Positions 44,756 to 49,688 of a DNA stretch of 49,688 bases are shown here, one piece after another. Within the stretch, counting starts at the first letter, position 1. Each line of letters begins with the position of its first letter. The notes under the pieces are model-generated. The model was not told the DNA's origin and made no database searches. It saw only the letters and a program-made list of their open reading frames with translations. Source of the stretch: Lingula anatina (lineage: Eukaryota > Brachiopoda > Lingulata > Lingulida > Lingulidae); the NCBI RefSeq assembly GCF_001039355.2, contig NW_019775853.1:1048-50735 (forward strand), in the 5' to 3' direction. A program made the position numbers and the translations under genes.

Positions 44756-46510
44756 CAGTATATTATAGCCCACCCTCTGTTCGTACGGAAGCCTCGATTA
44801 AAGAAGTTTTTTGTTATTAAAGGTAAGGAGTATGTCCATTTTGTGATTTTATGCAACTTTATAAACAACTCTGAATAAAACAACATTGGAACAATATTAA
44901 CAAAAATTCAATTTAGAAATTAATCTTACTTTTTACCAAACAGGGACACTCAGTTAATTCAAAGTAAAACATAATATAGTTTGGTTTATACCGACTGTAG
45001 TATCCCCCCCCCCCCACCCTCCCCATCCCGGGAAAGAAGATACGCGGTTCTTAAATGATCTATTTGAGGCATTTATACATTTATTGAGTACTTCACTGAA
45101 TAAAAGAAAAGGAACAGAATGAAAAAAACAAAAACTGTAAGGATTGGCTATAATTATAAAATTTAAAAAAGCTCACTTATGCGCTTAAACAGAACTTAGA
45201 GGCAACCTTAAATCAGATGCATATATGCTTTAACATGTTATTTTTCAAATAAAAAAATACTACCATCTTATCAATTTTTCTGAAAGCAAACATTTCTCTA
45301 TCTGCATTTCATTAGACATGAGTGAGTTTTCTGAATAAAATGTTTTTATTTATAATAAAAATGTAATCCATAAAAGGAACAAATAAAAACACATTATTGA
45401 AATATCTAGAATATTTATTTGGTATTTAAATTTTTACTTCACATCATATACAAACTTGGATCTTTGAACTCAAAGCAGGCATTTTGCCTGAATAATGGTG
45501 CATGGAATAATGGAAGAGGACCTTGGTTCCATTTTCTTGGTTTTCAGAACTTAGCTGCAGATCCAATATGGCACACACTTAAAACACCCTTAGATTGCCT
45601 GTTGTCAATGTACTGCAGTATTGTGTTCCATGACATTTAAGACAGAACAGTCTCATTCTACTCAAATCATCCAGGTGAACAAAGTGGTAACTAAATCTCA
45701 TACATAATTTTCACTATATTTTTTCTTTTTACTGAGTATTATATGAACTCTTAAAATATGCTTTTTATGTACCCTGGTATATAATCAGGAATATTTCAGG
45801 AAATATCGAAAAAAAAACCTTCTCAACTTGTCAGTGTTTACAGACTGACATCATGCACAGTGTACGTATGCCAAGCTGGCTTTCAAAACCTTCACTGTTT
45901 CCTTTGCCATTTGGAAGTTCTTAATTTACTACACACACTCACACACACAACAAATGAAGGTGAATAAAAGTGAATAAAAACATGATAATAATCTCCATCC
46001 AATTCTAACAGATAAACTACACTAACAACACACTCAGTGTGTGACATTTCTATAACATATAAATATGTGTGATGACAGAAAAGCTAAGTACCACAAATCA
46101 AATAGTTGTTCTTGTGGTGTTTCTTTCAAGGGCAATCGTAAGTTCAATGTGCGTGCACACAATACGTAGTTTCTGTGCGCATGCAAAAAAGCGTTCGCAG
46201 TAAAAGAGAATGTGACTTTTGGTTGGTGCTGAAATCCCAGAAACTGAATGTCCATCAGTCCAGTGATGAAATTCGAAACATTTGAGAACTCTAATCCCTT
46301 TCTTCTGCCAGCTGAAAAGGAAATTGTGTAGTGCCCCATTAGAATACTTGTTGGCATAAAATGAATGTAATGCATTAATAATTTGTTCTCAAAGTAAGTA
46401 GCTCTTAATCTAACCTCAACAAAAAAATTCTACATTAAAGAAGCAGCAGTTAGCAACTTTTTCCAAAAACAAACGCAACCTAAAGTAGACTTGCCCATTA
46501 TTATTATTTA
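44756..46510. other. Non-coding stretch
   Basis: No gene is recognised. A C-run is at 45004-45016. Open frames at 45419-45640 (+) and 46034-46375 (-) show no domain and no supporting splice pattern. Confidence 0.4.
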
Positions 46511-46755
46511 GGGCACATTCCCAATGGAACTGTCATTCTATGTAGATCGATCCAACTTTGCAGGGACTCTGACTGAATGCAATCATATTAACACACCTCC
46601 TCTTGTTTTCACATACTGGTACTTATATAATCAACAGCTTTTTATCTGTATTTTACTCAATGCCAGGAGGCATGTTTATCTGATTGCATTCAGCGTGAGT
46701 CCCCGTGGAGTTGGATCTATCTACATAGAACAGTAGTTTCATTGGGAATGGACCC
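46511..46755 (+). mobile_element. MITE family B, intact copy
   Basis: 245 bp between TTA duplications (46508-46510, 46756-46758). Inverted ends run for about 75 bp with mismatches: left GGGCACATTCCCAATGGAAC, right reversed GGGTCCATTCCCAATGAAAC, both continuing to TCTATGTAGATNGATCCAAC and CTGAATGCAATCA. TWA target and GGG termini suggest PIF/Harbinger, as for family A. Confidence 0.85.
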
Positions 46756-46929
46756 TTAGAGAGCAACCTACACTGTCTGTGTTCTACAAAAACAACTCAA
46801 TTCAATTATTTACTGACAATTTGAAACAAAAGATTGAAATTTATATTGCCAACACAAGGTTTTTGTCTATTTAAATGATAAACTATCTGAATATTTGAAG
46901 AATTGTCCACATGTAACTTCCTCCTCCGT

Positions 46930-47341
46930 TTAGAAGACAATCAAGCCATGCTGGACATGGGGCTCCTTGAAGTAGGCTGAAGTCCTGGAAAAAGACAATA
47001 TACAAATACCATTTATCATATCATATCATACACCTATTTTTCAAAACATTGGAGTCAAGAAACAAATGTTTCAAAATTTAATTTATTGGTTCCAATTGAG
47101 TACCCTTAAAAATTGTTTGACATATTATTGTAATAATGTACTGCTTACCATTTTATTACCTTCCCATCTCTGGCTGTGTAAATCCCACTTGTCCTAAAAC
47201 TTGCCACATCCCATGTGTTACATATCTGGATGAGATGAAGGTTAGGGATGTTCTCGCTGGTCTTTAACTGTCTGTTCTTTATTATTAAAAGCCATGCCCA
47301 TGTAGCCAGCTGCTGCCTAGAAGCCACCATGTCATACAGTG
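46930..47341 (-). CDS. Two 3' exons of an unrecognised protein
   Basis: Exon 47341-47149 has acceptor ttttttccag and donor GTAAGC; exon 46984 starts after ctttttccag and reads to TAA at 46932-46930. Phases agree (two bases of a Trp codon, then one). The translation contains LYDMVASRQQLATWAWLL, ENIPNLHLIQICNTWDVA, FRTSGIYTARDGKVIKW and a C-terminal TSAYFKEPHVQHGLIVF. It looks globular and coding, but I cannot name the family. Upstream exons (higher coordinates) are not clear. It faces transposase-like sequence, so it may derive from a mobile element. Confidence 0.45.
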
Positions 47342-47913
47342 CTGGAAAAAAATAAAACAGTCCAGTCAACCACTAGTCTTGGTCATGAAGATGTCTGGTT
47401 TGTTTTGGTATGGAAGACATTTCTAAGACCCATCTAGATCCATCTAGCAGGATCGACTCATCTATGAAGGGAATTTGGAGGGCATGGTGAAAGAAACAAA
47501 GGCCATTTCCAGGCACTATGCGGATCCACCTGATTGTAGTTTCCGTCCAGATGGTAAGACAGAACATTCTGTACGTTAGGTGCTAAACAATTGTACCGTG
47601 TGGAATTTTTTTTCAAAATTAATAATCGTACCGTCGAGAAAGACACGGTACCGTGTGGAGAATATCTAAAAAAAAAAAATAATAATAATAATAATCATAC
47701 TGGTACTATTATTTGGAACTTCAGAGTACACTTTTCTTTAAAAGATAGAAAAAATTTGTACCAATCATATTTTGCACTTGATAAAGTAAATCCAGATTTC
47801 TAATATGAACACTCGTCAAATGATGAAATTATTCAACACTTACACATAATAATAAATAACATTTGCCTTTATATTTAACACTTTTACTTCAATTTTTGGT
47901 TCAATCATAATAG

Positions 47914-48309
47914 GTGCAGACAGCTGATGCAAGTACAAAGTGGACCAAGTATGTGGAACAGACACGTATTAAGAAATAGAAAAACCTTTCCCTCCTGCTC
48001 TGAGTTATTCAACCTCTGAGAGACGAACTGTCAGATCCTAAATTGTTGGATGGGTGTCTTTGTGGCTTGACACAGAATCAGAATAAGTTGTTTCACACTA
48101 CTGTATGGAGTTTTGTTCTTAAAGACCAGTACCAAGTTCCCAGTGCCATGACACTTGGTTTGTATCTGGTCTTGTCATATTTCAGTGACGGTGTTACCAA
48201 TCTGATAGTTTTCATTCGCGCAGGTTTGGACTTCACCAAAATGGTGAGGCAAGTGTTTCAGAAGGCAGATCAACTTCAAATTGGAAAGTATGAAACAGCA
48301 GAAGTGTAA
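47914..48309 (+). pseudogene. Transposase-like fragment with two internal stops
   Basis: One frame reads WTKYVEQTRIKK, stop (TAG), KNLSLLL, stop (TGA), then VIQPLRDELSDPKLLDGCLCG, LTQNQNK and on to ETAEV and TAA. The string LL-x-x-CL-x-G-L-T-Q-N-x-N followed by W and K is a pattern I know from widespread invertebrate transposon-derived proteins of the Mutator-like type. The usual Glu after TQNxN is changed to Lys. With stops and no catalytic core visible this is a relic. A possible acceptor (aatag) is at 47913. Confidence 0.45.
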
Positions 48310-48455
48310 ACAAAGAAAAGATGCCTGCAGACAAAAACTGGTAATTTTGCTGCCATGTTAATTACATTTGAAAGCAACAGACTGCAGTTGATACATGAAA
48401 GTTACATTTCTTGTTTATAATCTTAATATTCAGCCTGGACCCTTGCTGTCCCTAG

Positions 48456-48898
48456 ATGTTGCAGTGCAATTGTAGAGGGGCACTCGTTAAAATTATGGAC
48501 AAACTTGAGGAATTAAACAAGAAAATGGACGACATACAAGAACTCATGAAGGACAAAATAGTAGAGCCCAAGGCCTGCCCCAGCCCCATTTCTACCCTCG
48601 CCCCACACACAACATGGTCCAACCCCTGCCCACTTCAATGTCTTCCAACCCCCGCTCTACTCCAATTCCTTCTGGGTAAAGGTAATAGCCAGCCTTTTTA
48701 CTACTACTGAAAGAATAGACCCGACAAGGAGTATTGAAGGATCATCCAAAGGCCAAGACAAACGCGCTGATGGAAGTTGTTAGAGTGGAGTTCATAAGAA
48801 ACGCCGTCAGTAAATTTTACCCTAAACATAGGAAAGACAACTTTTGGAGCAAAATGATGACCGCCATGAACACAGCCAACAGGAATTTAGGAGTTTAA
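48456..48898 (+). pseudogene. BEN-domain-like fragments with a coiled coil, broken
   Basis: The first piece (48456-48710) starts MLQCNCRGALVK and has a short coiled coil (IMDKLEELNKKMDDIQELM) and a Pro-rich stretch. The second (48719-48898, another frame) contains VEFIRNAVSKFYPKHRKDN and FWSKMMTAMNTANRNLGV, resembling the end of BEN domains (helix, F-W, then M/I-N-T-x-x-R). The gap between them is too short for a usual intron, so a frameshift or degraded gene is more likely. BEN domains bind DNA or chromatin and are also carried by mobile elements. Confidence 0.35.
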
Positions 48899-49688
48899 AA
48901 AAGCTGTAATCCCTGTTGGCTATGTTGACTCATTTTAACAGCATAAATGAAATGATTACCTTCCTATACATTCAAATTTTGACAACTATTTGTAATAAGA
49001 TTAGTTGCAAAAAACATTTATTTCATTCCATTTACAATTTTTGTTACTTTAATTTTTTTACTGTAACATTATAATGATTCTTTGCATGATTCTTTAGATG
49101 AAGAGAATAAAAAGGCACCTGGTCCTGTTAGATCTAAATATAGAATATATATACCGTATAGCCAATAAAAAACAAGACTACTGGTACGCGTTTAATCGAT
49201 AACTGATTTAATACTCGTCAGATTACCATCCGCCCCCTTCCTTATGAATAGGTATTACTTTATTAATACAATGCAACCGACGTGTAGCCGCATGTTAGAA
49301 GACAATGTGTGTTACGCACAGCAGTAGGAGGCCGCTAGCCCTTCCCAGCAAGGAGTCAACTAAGCCGCAAGTTAGAAGACAATGCGTGATTACTAACAGC
49401 AGTAGGAGGCCGCTACCGCTCCCCAGCAAGGAGTCAACACAGCAGTGCGTAACCCGGGCTTAATTAGGGGTTATTAGTTGTCCACTTATGATCGGTATTG
49501 TTCGTCTTGATTGCAGCACACTTCCTACTCACTATTGGTTCGCCCGCCTCTTCTTTAAATGCTCTCTCAAACCATTCCTCAGTCAGCCGAGAATGGAAAC
49601 ACGTTTATCTGCCGATAAACTTCGTCGTTGATGTATTATTTGGCATCATTCTACAGTGGGTCATAAGGCTCTATCTATGATTTTTTTT
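48899..49688. other. Non-coding end of window with a 77-bp tandem repeat
   Basis: Two units with period 77 bp (49286-49362, 49363-49438) share GTTAGAAGACAATG, CAGCAGTAGGAGGCCGCT and CCCAGCAAGGAGTCAAC. No gene is recognised. It could be part of a larger element or promoter that continues past the window. Confidence 0.5.

Noticed and set aside
47373-47567. OTU-type protease fragment on the minus strand (VPGNGLCFFHHAL)
   Set aside because: It resembles the OTU motif GDGNCFF but lacks the catalytic Asp and has no supporting context or splice sites; too weak to annotate.

Overview
This window is animal genomic DNA, AT-rich and intron-rich. Short genes sit among many old and young transposable elements. 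The best organism guess is a highly heterozygous marine lophotrochozoan, most likely a mollusc. This is inference from the sigma-class GST, the mix of LINEs and TIR elements, the C2H2 finger array and the degree of allele-like divergence. No diagnostic marker such as rRNA or a Hox gene is present.

Layout: (1) 0.9-4.1 kb, + strand: a small unrecognised gene made of tiny phase-1 cassette exons, two of which have been duplicated together with their introns. (2) 5.6-7.0 kb: a PIF/Harbinger-like MITE and a 5'-truncated LINE. (3) 8.6-10.9 kb, +: an array of 17 C2H2 zinc fingers in which every finger has Cys at the usual core Leu position, followed by a frameshifted tail. (4) 12.1-21.3 kb, +: a five-exon sigma-class glutathione S-transferase, with promoter and exon 1 present twice. 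(5) 23.2-25.55 kb: a 5'-truncated LINE with a 14-bp target-site duplication, split by a younger TIR element. (6) 25.6-39.1 kb: largely non-coding, with a SINE-like head, long direct repeats, hAT-like elements and LINE relics. (7) 39.1-41.8 kb, -: a secreted EGF + LCCL-domain protein. (8) 41.9-42.8 kb: a 25-bp hairpin followed by 812 consecutive A. (9) 42.9-46.8 kb: more MITEs and a palindrome-rich short repeat array. (10) 46.9-48.9 kb: a minus-strand two-exon gene fragment facing plus-strand transposase-like and BEN-like fragments.

The most important structural point is that five of the six single-N positions (14850, 22078, 30203, 33173, 38055) lie exactly between the two copies of a direct repeat of 0.18 to 2.6 kb. 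The simplest reading is contig ends carrying the two alleles that were never merged. The 'tandem duplications' of GST exon 1 and of the 31-35 kb and 37-39 kb blocks are therefore probably false, and differences between the copies, including one clean hAT insertion with an empty site, are probably heterozygous polymorphisms.

The genes do not form a pathway. Two are plausible stress or defence genes (GST with an antioxidant-response element in its promoter; secreted EGF-LCCL protein), one is a likely DNA-binding protein, and one is of unknown function.
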